Positions 43,669-53,900 of a stretch of DNA of 64,000 bases are shown piece by piece. Within the stretch, counting starts at the first letter, position 1; the number at the start of each line of letters is the position of its first letter. The translations under genes were made by a program, and so were the position numbers. This DNA is from Aurantibrevibacter litoralis (GTDB lineage: Bacteria > Bacteroidota > Bacteroidia > Flavobacteriales > Flavobacteriaceae), in contig NZ_JAYEEQ010000001.1 in assembly GCF_034651555.1 (NCBI RefSeq), positions 448,763-512,762 on the forward strand. The letters run 5' to 3'. Below the pieces are notes generated by a model. That model was not told the DNA's origin. It saw nothing but the letters and a program-made list of their open reading frames with translations, and did no database searches.

Positions 43669-44832
43669 ATGAACATACTTATTGCCCCGGATTCCTTTAA
43701 AGAGTGTTTATCTGCTACAGCAGTTGCCGAACATATCGCTGTTGGAATCCGGAGTGTCCTTCCTGAGGCTGGTTTGCAAAAAATCCCACTTGCGGATGGT
43801 GGTGAGGGTTTGCTTGAGGCTATCCTTGCAAACACTAAAGGGAAGCGTGTTGCTGTTGAGGTGCTAGATCCCCTTTGCCGAAAAATAAAAGCGGATTATG
43901 GCATCATTAGCAACGGAAAGACGGCCATCATTGAAATGGCCAAAGCTTCCGGGATAGAATTGCTAAAGGAGTCTGAAAAAAATCCACTACAAACCACTAC
44001 CTATGGTACCGGGCAATTGATAAGAGATGCCTTAGACAAGGGGTGTACAAAGCTCGTTATCGGAATTGGTGGGAGTGCTACCAACGATGGCGGCATGGGT
44101 ATGATACGTGCTCTAGGAGCAAAATTTCTTGATAAAACAGGAGTAGAAATAGGACAAGGTGGCGGAAGTTTAAACGAACTGCACCATATAGATCTTACGG
44201 CTTTTGACCAAAGGCTAAAAAGGTGTGAAGTGGTTGTTGCCTGCGATGTGTCTAACCCCTTAACAGGAGAAAACGGGGCATCCTACGTTTATGGCGAACA
44301 AAAAGGAGGAAATCCCAAGCAGTTGTCTGTATTGGATCAGAATTTAACGCATTATGCCGATGTCCTTAAATCAACATTGGGTATAGAAGTCCGTCACATT
44401 CCCGGATCGGGAGCAGCAGGCGGTACCGGAGCGGCATTATTGGCTTTTATGAAGGGTACTTTAAAGCCCGGTATTGATCTTATATTGGAAACCTTACAAG
44501 TAGAAAAGGGGATGCAGTGGGCAGACCTGGTTATTACCGGAGAGGGTAAAATAGATGCCCAGACCTTGCAGGGAAAGACCATAGCCGGTATTGCCAGGAT
44601 GGCAAAAAGGCACCAAGTACCGGTAATTGTAATTACAGGAAAAGTAGGTGAAAATATAGATGAGATTTATGATTTGGGAGTGAGTGCCATATTCTCCATC
44701 GTAAATCAACCCATGCCGTTGGAAACAGCCATAAAACAAGCTCCACGGCTCATTGAAAACTGCGTGATTAATATTATGAAGGCGATGAAGATCTTTGGTG
44801 TGCCATATTCAAAAATAGAAAACAGGAAATAA
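43669..44832 (+). CDS. Glycerate kinase (GlxK/GarK-type, class II)
   Basis: A 387-residue kinase of the bacterial glycerate 2-kinase family. Hallmarks are MNILIAPDSFKECLSATAVAEHI at the N-terminus, PLADGGEGLLEAI, IEMAKASGIELL, IGIGGSATNDGGMGMIRALGA, and DLVITGEGKIDAQTLQGKTIAGIA near the C-terminus. It phosphorylates D-glycerate with ATP, feeding glycolysis. It starts the second half of the cluster, 20 bp before the Tm-1-like gene. Presence of a glycerate kinase suggests that the degraded compound yields glycerate, tartronate semialdehyde or hydroxypyruvate. Confidence 0.94.
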   Translation: MNILIAPDSFKECLSATAVAEHIAVGIRSVLPEAGLQKIPLADGGEGLLEAILANTKGKRVAVEVLDPLCRKIKADYGIISNGKTAIIEMAKASGIELLKESEKNPLQTTTYGTGQLIRDALDKGCTKLVIGIGGSATNDGGMGMIRALGAKFLDKTGVEIGQGGGSLNELHHIDLTAFDQRLKRCEVVVACDVSNPLTGENGASYVYGEQKGGNPKQLSVLDQNLTHYADVLKSTLGIEVRHIPGSGAAGGTGAALLAFMKGTLKPGIDLILETLQVEKGMQWADLVITGEGKIDAQTLQGKTIAGIARMAKRHQVPVIVITGKVGENIDEIYDLGVSAIFSIVNQPMPLETAIKQAPRLIENCVINIMKAMKIFGVPYSKIENRK

Positions 44833-44852
44833 GATACCGTTAACTGAGTAAA

Positions 44853-46109
44853 ATGTCAGAAGAAGCAAAACCTATAAGCCCATTTCAAAAAACGATTGTT
44901 ATGCTGGGCTGTTTTGATACCAAAGGCGCCGATTTCGAATATCTATATACGCTATTAAAAGCATTAAACCCGAATATTAGTACCATTAATATGGGAGTTT
45001 TGGGAACTACGGATCTTTTTCCGGTAGACTATGAAGCGCAGGAGGTCGCCCAAAGGGGTGGATCGGAACTTCATGAATTGAGATTAAAGGAAGACCGAAG
45101 CCATGCCATAAAAATTATGGGAAAAGGAGCTGCCAAGATCGTTGCACAACTTCAGGCTCAAGACAAAGTTCAGGGCATTATTGGTATGGGGGGCGGTGGC
45201 GGTACCTATATGGCGCTGACTGCCATGAAAGCACTTAAACTTGGGATTCCAAAGCTATGTCTAAGTACCATAGCAACTAAAGATCTTTCTTCGCATATCG
45301 GGGCCAAAGATATTTCGCTAATGCCTTCAATTGTGGATGTGGCCGGATTAAACAGCATCAGCAGGATTATGATACGGCAAGCGGCAGGAGCCATAACGGG
45401 TATGGTGAATAGCACCGAAGTAGATACGTTGGACAACACCAAAAGTATCGCCAAAAGTATTGCCATAAGTGTCTTTGGCAACACCACCTTGTGCGTAGAT
45501 CATTGTACGGAACAATTAAAATCCAAAGGATATGATGTCTTGTCCTTCCATTCAGTAGGTGTTGGCGGGATAACCATGGAATCGCTTACCATGGAAGGTT
45601 GTTTTGATGCGATTTTGGACATTACCACCACAGAACTGGCCGATGAATTGTGCGGCGGAATATGTAGTGCCGGCTCGGATCGTTTAAAAGCGGGATCTAC
45701 AATGGGCATTCCGCAGGTTATTGCTCCGGGATGTTTGGATATGGTCAATTTTGGCCCCATGGACACCGTTCCCGAAAAATATAAAAACAGACACTTGTAC
45801 AGTTGGGGGCCGGACGTTACACTTATGCGAACCAACAAAGAGGAAAACAGGATTTTGGGGAAAATTATCGCAGAAAGAATCAATCGCTCAGAAGGGCCGG
45901 TAACGGTTTTATTACCTTTGGGAGGGCTTTCCAAAATTGGAGCCGTAGATGGCGTGTTTTATGCGCCCGAAACCGATAGGGAGTTATTCAATGCCATCAG
46001 GGAAAATGTGCATTCCGGTATCCAAATAAAGGAGGTCAATGCCAATATCAATACGGTCGATTTTGCAAGGGAGGCTGTAAAATCGATGTTGGAAATACTT
46101 GAAAATTAG
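44853..46109 (+). CDS. Tm-1-like ATP-binding domain protein (UPF0261)
   Basis: A 418-residue protein corresponding to the N-terminal half of the plant resistance protein Tm-1. Recognisable segments are IVMLGCFDTKGADFEYLYTLLKAL, IIGMGGGGGTYMALTAMKALKLGIPKLCLSTIA, GANL-type glycine turns, TTELADELCGGICSAGSDRLKAG and VTVLLPLGGLSKIGAVDGVFYAPETDRELF. The family binds ATP; its bacterial reaction is not established. The next gene encodes the matching C-terminal half, so the two proteins probably form one complex, as is fused in plants. Confidence 0.9.
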   Translation: MSEEAKPISPFQKTIVMLGCFDTKGADFEYLYTLLKALNPNISTINMGVLGTTDLFPVDYEAQEVAQRGGSELHELRLKEDRSHAIKIMGKGAAKIVAQLQAQDKVQGIIGMGGGGGTYMALTAMKALKLGIPKLCLSTIATKDLSSHIGAKDISLMPSIVDVAGLNSISRIMIRQAAGAITGMVNSTEVDTLDNTKSIAKSIAISVFGNTTLCVDHCTEQLKSKGYDVLSFHSVGVGGITMESLTMEGCFDAILDITTTELADELCGGICSAGSDRLKAGSTMGIPQVIAPGCLDMVNFGPMDTVPEKYKNRHLYSWGPDVTLMRTNKEENRILGKIIAERINRSEGPVTVLLPLGGLSKIGAVDGVFYAPETDRELFNAIRENVHSGIQIKEVNANINTVDFAREAVKSMLEILEN

Positions 46110-46181
46110 CTGTAGTGCATTAGAGGCTAATTCAGTTAAAATCAATACACATAATAATATCATTAATTAAAACAGCATAGT

Positions 46182-47048
46182 ATGCCAAATCCATGGACAG
46201 GGAAAGGAAACCCTTACACAAAACAAGAAGTACGAGATCGATTACAAGCCACTTTAAATGAAAACAGGGCCATTATCGCTGCCGGAGCAGGCACGGGAAT
46301 TAGTGCCAAATTCATAGAAAAGGGAGGAGCAGATCTGATTATTATCTACAATTCCGGTCGTTTTAGAATGTCCGGTCACGGCTCTACAGCAGGAATGATG
46401 GCTTATGGCGATGCCAATGCGGTAGCCATGGAAATTGGGGAATTTGAAGTCTTACCGGTAGTGGAAGAAATTCCGGTGATTTGCGGTGTCCATGGAAGCG
46501 ATCCACGGAGAAGAATGTGGCATTTTTTGGGAAAAGTTAAGGATATGGGTTTTTCCGGAGTAAATAACTTCCCAACCCATTCTATAATCGACGGTCATTT
46601 TAGAAGGGTATTGGAAGAAACCGGAATGAGCTTTCAAAAAGAAGTAGACATGGTGCGTTTGGCCACAAAAATGGATCTGTTTTCCGTGGTTTATGTGGGA
46701 AAACCGGAAGAAGCTGTACAAATGTCCGATGCCGGTGCTGATGCTATCATCGCCCATGTGGGTACAACAGTTGGCGGCTCTATAGGTGTTACCAGTGCAA
46801 CGGCTACCATGCACGATGCCATAGAACGGACACAGAAGATTGTTGATGCCGTAAGAAAATCAAACCCAAACACCTTTTTTCTTGCGCATGGAGGTCCCAT
46901 TAATACCCCGGAAGATGTAAAATATGTATTGCAGCATACAACAGGACTACATGGTTTTGTAGGAGCGTCATCCTTAGAGCGAATGGGCGTAGAGCAATCG
47001 CTTACCAATCTCACAAAGGAATTTACATCGCTTAAATTGTCTTTGTAA
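46182..47048 (+). CDS. TIM-barrel 'phosphoenolpyruvate hydrolase' family protein (Tm-1 C-terminal half)
   Basis: A 288-residue TIM-barrel protein. Features include RAIIAAGAGTGISAKFIEKGGADLIIIYNSGRFRMSGHGS, VLPVVEEIPVICGVHGSDPRR, GFSGVNNFPTHSIIDG and a late ADAIIAHVGTTVGGSIGV phosphate-type loop, ending HGGPINTPEDVKYVL. Together with the UPF0261 protein it equals the two-domain Tm-1 architecture. The family name reflects remote similarity to PEP-type enzymes; real activity is unknown. It sits between the UPF0261 gene and a cupin 3 bp downstream. Confidence 0.9.
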   Translation: MPNPWTGKGNPYTKQEVRDRLQATLNENRAIIAAGAGTGISAKFIEKGGADLIIIYNSGRFRMSGHGSTAGMMAYGDANAVAMEIGEFEVLPVVEEIPVICGVHGSDPRRRMWHFLGKVKDMGFSGVNNFPTHSIIDGHFRRVLEETGMSFQKEVDMVRLATKMDLFSVVYVGKPEEAVQMSDAGADAIIAHVGTTVGGSIGVTSATATMHDAIERTQKIVDAVRKSNPNTFFLAHGGPINTPEDVKYVLQHTTGLHGFVGASSLERMGVEQSLTNLTKEFTSLKLSL

Positions 47049-47051
47049 ACT

Positions 47052-47465
47052 ATGAAATCTAAAAATTGGAAATTTGTTAAGGAAGGGGATATACTGTTTG
47101 AAAAGGCTAGTGGTCGGGTACATTACTGGCACTACCATCCCGAAACATTAAAGGAAGCAGATTCCTATATGGTAAAAGTGGTTGTACCTGTAGGAGGTGG
47201 ACATAACTTTCATGTGCATCCTGAAATGAATGAGATTTTGTATGTGCTAAAAGGACAGGCAGAACAATGGATAGAGGATGAAATGCAGTTTCTAAACGAA
47301 GGAGAATCTGTGTATATCGATGCCGATGTGGCACATGCTACTTATAATGCCGGAGAAGAAGAACTGGAGTTTTTAGCCATTCTGTCTCCTCCTCAAGGTT
47401 GGGAAGCAGGAACGGTTGATGTAAGTGGTAACTTGCCGTATTCGGAATACCGCCAACGCATTTAA
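47052..47465 (+). CDS. Cupin-domain protein
   Basis: A 137-residue single cupin. The metal site is visible in the first motif GGGHNFHVHPEMNEILYVLKGQAE (His, His, Glu) and the second motif has His in DADVAHATYNAG. Such proteins act as isomerases, dioxygenases or sugar epimerases. The start lies 3 bp after the TIM-barrel gene stop, so translation is coupled. It probably converts an intermediate of the same pathway as glycerate kinase and the Tm-1-like pair. Confidence 0.88.
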   Translation: MKSKNWKFVKEGDILFEKASGRVHYWHYHPETLKEADSYMVKVVVPVGGGHNFHVHPEMNEILYVLKGQAEQWIEDEMQFLNEGESVYIDADVAHATYNAGEEELEFLAILSPPQGWEAGTVDVSGNLPYSEYRQRI

Positions 47466-47531
47466 ATAGCATCAAAATAAAAGAAGTCTTGCGGAAGCGG
47501 GATACGAATAGGGTAATTTAAAGATTAAGGA

Positions 47532-50500
47532 ATGAAAAAATTACAAGTTTATATATCAACGCTAAGCTGTGTTATGGTGCTACTGGCTTCCTGCACTACC
47601 AAAAAGGAAGCACCGCCCCAGTTAACCTATACAGGAGAAAATCCAAGAGTGCAAAATCCACTAAGTCCTGAGGATTCGCAAAAGCATATTCAACTGCCTG
47701 AGGGTTTTAGTGCCGAGCTGTTTGCTGCGGAGCCCAATATCATTAACCCTATAGCCTTTACCTGGGATGAACGCGGGCGTTTATGGGTGGTACAGTCCAA
47801 AGACTACCCTCATGGGTTAGTCAATGACGTAGGCGGAGATCGGATTACGATTTGTGAAGATACTAATGGCGATGGCAAAGCAGATAAATTTACGGATTTT
47901 GCTACGGATCAAAGTCTAACTACGGGTATTACGCTTGTAAAAGGTGGAGCGATTGTAGCACAAGCACCAAATATGGTGTTGTTAGAAGATACCAATGGAG
48001 ATGATAAAATGGATAAGAGCACAGTGCTTTTTGATGGTTTTGGAACTTTTGATACTCATGCCGGACCCTCAAGTCTTCGGTATGGTATAGACAATTTAAT
48101 TTGGGGTGCAGTAGGCTATTCCGGTTTTGAAAATCAATTTCAGGGAAAACCTATCGATTTTAAAATGGGAGTTTTTAAATTTTCCAAAGACGGTTCTTAT
48201 TTTGAACCGGTAGGTCAATTTAACAACAATACTTGGGGCATGGGTTTTAATGAGCATTTTGAGATTTTCGGTTCCACTGCCAATAACAACCACTGCTGTT
48301 ATGTGGGGATTCCGTTAAAACACTACGATTACCTGAACAAATTACCTTCCTGGGCGGTAAATGCCGATTTTATTCAGGGACATTATGAAATTTCTCCTGT
48401 AGATACCATTCCATTGCAACAGGTAGATGTAAGAGGAGGCTATACAGCCGCATCCGGAGCTAATTTTTATACTGCAAGAAATTATCCAGAGGCATATCAA
48501 AATCAAATGTATGTAAGTGAGCCAACAGGACATTTAGTACACATCGCCAAAATCGTAAAAGATGGCGCAGGGTATAAAGAAGTAGATGGTGGAAATATCT
48601 TTGCCAGTACCGATGCTTGGACGGCACCCGTGTTTGCAGAAACAGGTCCGGATGGGAATTTATGGGTGGCCGATTGGTACAATCCGGTAATACAGCACAA
48701 TCCTGATAAACGAGGAATGGACAACCAAATCTGGAATGCCGATAAGGGCGAGGGAAATGCGCATATAAACACGTTAAGAGACTATGGGCACGGAAGAATT
48801 TATATTGTTACCTACAAAGGTAAAAGCGATAAAAAGATAAAATCCTTGGACAGAAAAAATGACAAGGCATTATTGACGGCACTAGAGAGTGATAATTTGT
48901 TTTGGAGAACCACAGCGCAACGCATCATTGTAGAAGAGAAAAAAATAGAATTAATACCCGATTTAGTGCAACTTGCCACAAGAGATAAGATAGACAAAAC
49001 AGGACTCAACGCCGGAGCATTACACGCTTTGTGGAGTCTGCAAGGCCTCAATGCGCTAACAGAAAATCAGGAAGTGGTTACCAATGCCCTAAGCCATAAA
49101 TCGTATGCCGTACAGCGGGCGGCACTGGCATTATTACCCAATTCTAGAGAAGGTAGTGAGGCATTGGCTGCCTCCGGACTTTTGTCAAGTTCCGATCCTC
49201 AATTACTTTTGGCCGCCATTCTTAGAGCCGGAGAACTACCGGAATCGACCCATTTATTTGCCGAGATCGATAAATTAGCTCAAAATAAGGCCATTACTTC
49301 AGATAAATGGCTCAATGCAGCGCTTAAAATATATTTCCGAGAGCTGAATTTTGAAGAAGTAGATCCCGCTTCGGTACAGATGATTATTCCGTCAGCAGAA
49401 GAAAAAAGAACAACATGGAGCTATACAGAAGAAAACCCGGGTAACGATTGGACGCAACTTCAGTTTAATGATACCTCTTGGAAAAAGGGTGAAGGCATGT
49501 TTGGCAGTGTTTTGGGAGATAACGTAAAGTCGTCTTGGACTACATCAGCTATTTGGTTGCGTCAGGAAATAGACCTCAATGAAATCATCGCAGAGCCCGT
49601 ATTAAAAATAGCGCATGATGACGATTACGAAGTGTATGTAAATGGACAATTGCTGATTTCTGAAACCGGTGCGAGTGGTACTTACAAATTCATCAAATTA
49701 GATGCAGAAAAAGGAGAATTATTTCAAAAGGGAAAGAATGTGATCGCGGTACATTGCGTTAATACAGGTGGCGAACAGTATATCGATATGGGTATCGGGA
49801 AGATTGGAAAGCTAAAAACGGATGCTATTTTTGTGTTGAATACGGTAGATCAGGAAATGGCATTCGATAAAAAGATTTTGCGCGCCACTGCCGGTCAAAC
49901 CATAGAAATTGTTTTACATAATAAAGATCAAATGCCACATAACCTTGTGGTACTGCAACCGAATAGTTTAGCCGATTTTGGTGACATGGTAGATGGGTTT
50001 TTAAAAAATCCTGATGCCGAAAAAATGGGTTATGTGCCCAATTCACGTTACGTGTTGGGCGCAACGACAATGCTAGCGCCGGGTGCTAAAGGATCAATTG
50101 TATTTAAGTTGCCCGATACCCCCGGCATATATCCTTATGTCTGCACCTTTCCGGGTCATTGGTGCTTAATGCAGGGCGTAATTATCGTTACGGCACCCGG
50201 TTCTTATATTTCGGAGAACAAAGATGCTCAAAAAATTACGGTAATGGGAGGAGGAAGCTCGCACGACTTCTTAAACTATTTTGGTGTTGCGGATGGCAAC
50301 GTACTGCATCAAGACGATAAAAACACGGTGTTGTATACAGAGAACACCAAAGAACTAGGTGCACTTTTACCGCAAACCGATATACTTTTACTAAGCAATA
50401 ACAAACCCTTAGATGTGGACACTAGGGCACTTCTTTTGGCACGAATAAGGGAAGGCAAAATGCATACCCTTATTTACCATGCCAGTCATTGGTATAATTG

Positions 50501-50861
50501 GGAAGATTGGCCGGTGTACAACAAAGAAATTGTAGGCGGTGGTTCCCGATCACATGAAGATTTACAGGAATTTGAGGTAACGGTATTAAAAGCCGATCAC
50601 CCCATCATGAAGGGGGTTACACGCAAATTTCGGATCGTAGATGAGTTGTACCGCTGGGAAAAAGATCCATCTGCCGACATCGAGGTTTTGGCTGTAGGTA
50701 AAGGTTTAAAATCGGGAGAAGAATTTCCACTGATTTGGGTGGTGAAGCATTCAACGGCGAAAATTGTGGGCAATACCTTAGGCCACGATGAAAGAGCGCA
50801 TAACCATGAGGACTACAAAAAGATCTTGCAAAATAGTATTGTATGGTTAGGGAAAGAATAA
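47532..50861 (+). CDS. Multidomain lipoprotein: sorbosone-dehydrogenase-like propeller, HEAT-like region, type 1 copper domain and ThuA
   Basis: A 1109-residue lipoprotein (LLASCTTK, Cys21). Residues 50-430 form a PVC-type 'membrane-bound dehydrogenase' propeller (QLPEGFSAELFAAEPNIINPIAFTWDERGRLWVVQ..., DTNGDGKADKF). A helical HEAT-like stretch occupies about 430-610. A galactose-binding-like beta domain at about 620-770 follows. A plastocyanin/azurin-like domain has copper ligands in MPHNLV (His near 802) and YVCTFPGHWCLMQG (Cys, His and Met near 870). The C-terminus from about 900 is a ThuA domain (HASHWYNWEDW). No CxxCH haem motif is present although relatives often have one. Likely a surface or periplasmic carbohydrate or alcohol-oxidising protein; the electron path may use the copper site. 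Confidence 0.85.
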   Translation: MKKLQVYISTLSCVMVLLASCTTKKEAPPQLTYTGENPRVQNPLSPEDSQKHIQLPEGFSAELFAAEPNIINPIAFTWDERGRLWVVQSKDYPHGLVNDVGGDRITICEDTNGDGKADKFTDFATDQSLTTGITLVKGGAIVAQAPNMVLLEDTNGDDKMDKSTVLFDGFGTFDTHAGPSSLRYGIDNLIWGAVGYSGFENQFQGKPIDFKMGVFKFSKDGSYFEPVGQFNNNTWGMGFNEHFEIFGSTANNNHCCYVGIPLKHYDYLNKLPSWAVNADFIQGHYEISPVDTIPLQQVDVRGGYTAASGANFYTARNYPEAYQNQMYVSEPTGHLVHIAKIVKDGAGYKEVDGGNIFASTDAWTAPVFAETGPDGNLWVADWYNPVIQHNPDKRGMDNQIWNADKGEGNAHINTLRDYGHGRIYIVTYKGKSDKKIKSLDRKNDKALLTALESDNLFWRTTAQRIIVEEKKIELIPDLVQLATRDKIDKTGLNAGALHALWSLQGLNALTENQEVVTNALSHKSYAVQRAALALLPNSREGSEALAASGLLSSSDPQLLLAAILRAGELPESTHLFAEIDKLAQNKAITSDKWLNAALKIYFRELNFEEVDPASVQMIIPSAEEKRTTWSYTEENPGNDWTQLQFNDTSWKKGEGMFGSVLGDNVKSSWTTSAIWLRQEIDLNEIIAEPVLKIAHDDDYEVYVNGQLLISETGASGTYKFIKLDAEKGELFQKGKNVIAVHCVNTGGEQYIDMGIGKIGKLKTDAIFVLNTVDQEMAFDKKILRATAGQTIEIVLHNKDQMPHNLVVLQPNSLADFGDMVDGFLKNPDAEKMGYVPNSRYVLGATTMLAPGAKGSIVFKLPDTPGIYPYVCTFPGHWCLMQGVIIVTAPGSYISENKDAQKITVMGGGSSHDFLNYFGVADGNVLHQDDKNTVLYTENTKELGALLPQTDILLLSNNKPLDVDTRALLLARIREGKMHTLIYHASHWYNWEDWPVYNKEIVGGGSRSHEDLQEFEVTVLKADHPIMKGVTRKFRIVDELYRWEKDPSADIEVLAVGKGLKSGEEFPLIWVVKHSTAKIVGNTLGHDERAHNHEDYKKILQNSIVWLGKE

Positions 50862-50929
50862 CAAAGTGGAGTTTTTTAGTGGCTACAAAAAAAATAGTAC
50901 TTTAACATTTTCTATGGAATCCTAAGAAA

Positions 50930-53900
50930 ATGAGAACTATTTTAATCACCTTTCTCTTTTCATTTATAATAAGCAATTTCGCAATTGCCCAAAGCCCGAA
51001 TGTAGTTTTCTCACATTTGAGTGTGAAAGATGGGCTGTCGCAAAATTCTGTTACTGCTATACTTCAAGACAGCAAGGGTTTTATGTGGTTTGGCACGCAC
51101 GATGGTCTCAATAAATATGATGGCACTAGCTTTAAATCGTACAGACAGGAGCGCAACAACCCTAATAGCATTAGTAACAATTATATTTGGGATTTGTATG
51201 AAGATGCCGACGGCCTTTTGTGGATTGCCACCTTTGGCGGTGGTCTCAATAGCCTCGACCTAAAATCCGGTACTATTGAACGCTTTTCCTATCAACCCAA
51301 TGAACCAAACTCCTTTCCCAGCAATCGAATTTTTTCCATTCAAGAAGGTGAAAATGGTATCCTTTGGATTGGTGCCAACGAAGGCCTTATCCGTTTTGAT
51401 AAAAAAACAAAAACTTCAGAGCTTTTTCTTTCCACCACTTCGCCACAAGGCGTTTTACAGGACAACTACACAGGCATCGTTACCGCAGACAAAAATGGGA
51501 ATCTTTGGCTAAGAACCGATCAAGGACTCACGCTGTTTAACACCCAAACTTTAAAAGCCTCCTATTTTACACAGAGTCCTTTTTCAAAGGAACACATTTT
51601 GGGTGATATTTATGACATCAAATGGCACAACAACAAACTCTTTGTGGGCTGCGATACCGGTTTGCTTGAAATTGATTTGGTCAATAAAACAGACCGTTTT
51701 TTGTTGCTTTCTTCTAATGTTTCTTCTGAAAATTCCTCCGTTACTTTTCGGAAAATTCATCCGGTCAACGAGCATCAATTTTATATTGGCACGCATTCCG
51801 GTTTGGTGTTTATTGATGCAAAAAACAATTCACATTTCCACTACGAAAACAATAAAGAAGACGAAAAGAGTCTAGTGCACAATCACGTTTTGAGCCTTAC
51901 ACAATCTAAAGACGGTGTGGTGTGGATTGGCACACGCAATGGTATTGATAAAATTGAAGCTCCAGAACCGGATTTTATTCATTTTAGAAACTTCTCCTTA
52001 CCCAACGCGCTCAATGTAAAAAACATCAATTCTATTATCGAAACAAAAAACAATCTGTTATGGATTGGCTCTACTTCAGGACTGAATTTATATGATAAAA
52101 ACAAGGATGTGTTTGTTGATATTTCAGCCATAAGAAGCCAAATGACATCAAATTATTTATTGCACATCTCCAAAGACAACAAAGAAAACATCTGGATTGG
52201 CACCCGCACCGGAGGGTTTTATCAAATAGACCCACAACTCCATATCAAAAAAATTGCGCCGGAAAATAAAGACGCTTCCAATGCCCGCGTGCATTTTATT
52301 ACTGAAGACCACCAAGGTTTTATATGGGTTGGTACCGGAGGTGAAGGACTTTGGCAATATAACCCACATACCAATCGGGTGAAAATGTATCCGATTTCTA
52401 AAGATGGAAAAGGTCCAAGCCATCCTTATATTTTTGCTATTTTAGAAGATAGTTTTCAAAATCTCTGGCTAGGAACGCCCACCGGCGGACTCAATCTTTT
52501 TGACCGCGAAAACGAAGCATTTATCTATTTCCAAAACCATCCTGATAACACAAATAGTCTAGCAAATGATTTAGTTTTAAGCTTGGCAGAAGACAGCAAC
52601 AACCAACTCTGGATTGGCACTACCGGCGGATTGAGTAAACTAACCATTCCGCTTCAAAAAAATCTTTTTTCTAAATTAAAGGAGTTGCAAAACCAAGTAG
52701 CAGACTCTCTATTTGTGAATTTTGGCCGACCCGAAGGCTTTCCCAATGAAGTGATTTACGGCATTCTTGAAGACCATCAACAAAACCTCTGGATGTCCAC
52801 CAATCAAGGTTTGGTACAATTTGATACCCAAACCGAAAGCATTGCCAATATCTATGACGCTAGTCACGGTTTGCAAAGCAATGAATTCAATCAAAACAGC
52901 TATCACAAAGGCAATTCTGGTTTGATGTATTTTGGCGGCATCGATGGCTTTAATATTTTTAACCCCGAAACCATCAAAGGCAATACCTATATTCCCGAAG
53001 TACGCATTACCGGCTTGTCCATTTTAAATCAGCCGGTTGTTGTGGGTCAAGCCGGAAAAAACAAAAAACCGGTACTCGATAAAGAACCTTATTTTAAGGA
53101 ATCTATCGCACTTTCGTGGAAACAAAAAGTAGTAAGTTTTCATTTTGCGGCACTCAGTTATATCAGCCCCGAAAAAAACAGCTACCAATACAAAATGGAA
53201 GATTTTGATAAAGACTGGGTTTTTGCCGGAAACACCAACCAAACCACTTACACCAATCTCGACCCGGGAACCTACACCTTTCGTGTAAACGCTGCAAATA
53301 ACAGTGGCGTATGGAATGAAACCGGCACAGCCATTACCGTTCACGTAAATCCGCCGCCGTGGCGCAGTTGGTATGCTTACCTCACGTATTTATTGCTTTT
53401 TCTGGCGGCTATCTATGCCTTTATTAAATACCGCGTTAACAAAGCAACTCAAGCACTCTTACGAAAAGCTGAAATTGAGCGTGTCAGAAATGAAGAACGG
53501 GAAGCTTTTAGAAAACGAAGCTCACAAGACTTTCACGACGAAGCCGGAAATAAAATTACCCGAATTAGTCTCGTAACGGCACTTGCCAAACAAGAAGCAG
53601 ACACAAACGACCAACTAAAAAACTACCTCAATAAAATTGAAGAAAACGTGCAAGAACTGAATACCGGAATGCGCGATTTTATCTGGGCCTTAGACCCGGG
53701 AAAAGACACCCTGTTTGAAACCTTGCATCGCTTTGAAGATTTTGCGTCGGGATTTTGTGAAGATGCGCAAGTCCATTTTAAAAGTGAAGGCATTGATGAA
53801 CAATTAAACCACTTTCCACTAAATATGAACCAACGCAGACATTTGTTGTTGATTCTTAAAGAAACCTTGCACAACAGCATCAAACACGCAGCACCCAAAA

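Noticed and set aside
45500..45934. 144-codon minus-strand frame inside the Tm-1-like gene
   Set aside because: Antisense to a gene with clear family motifs; no independent support.
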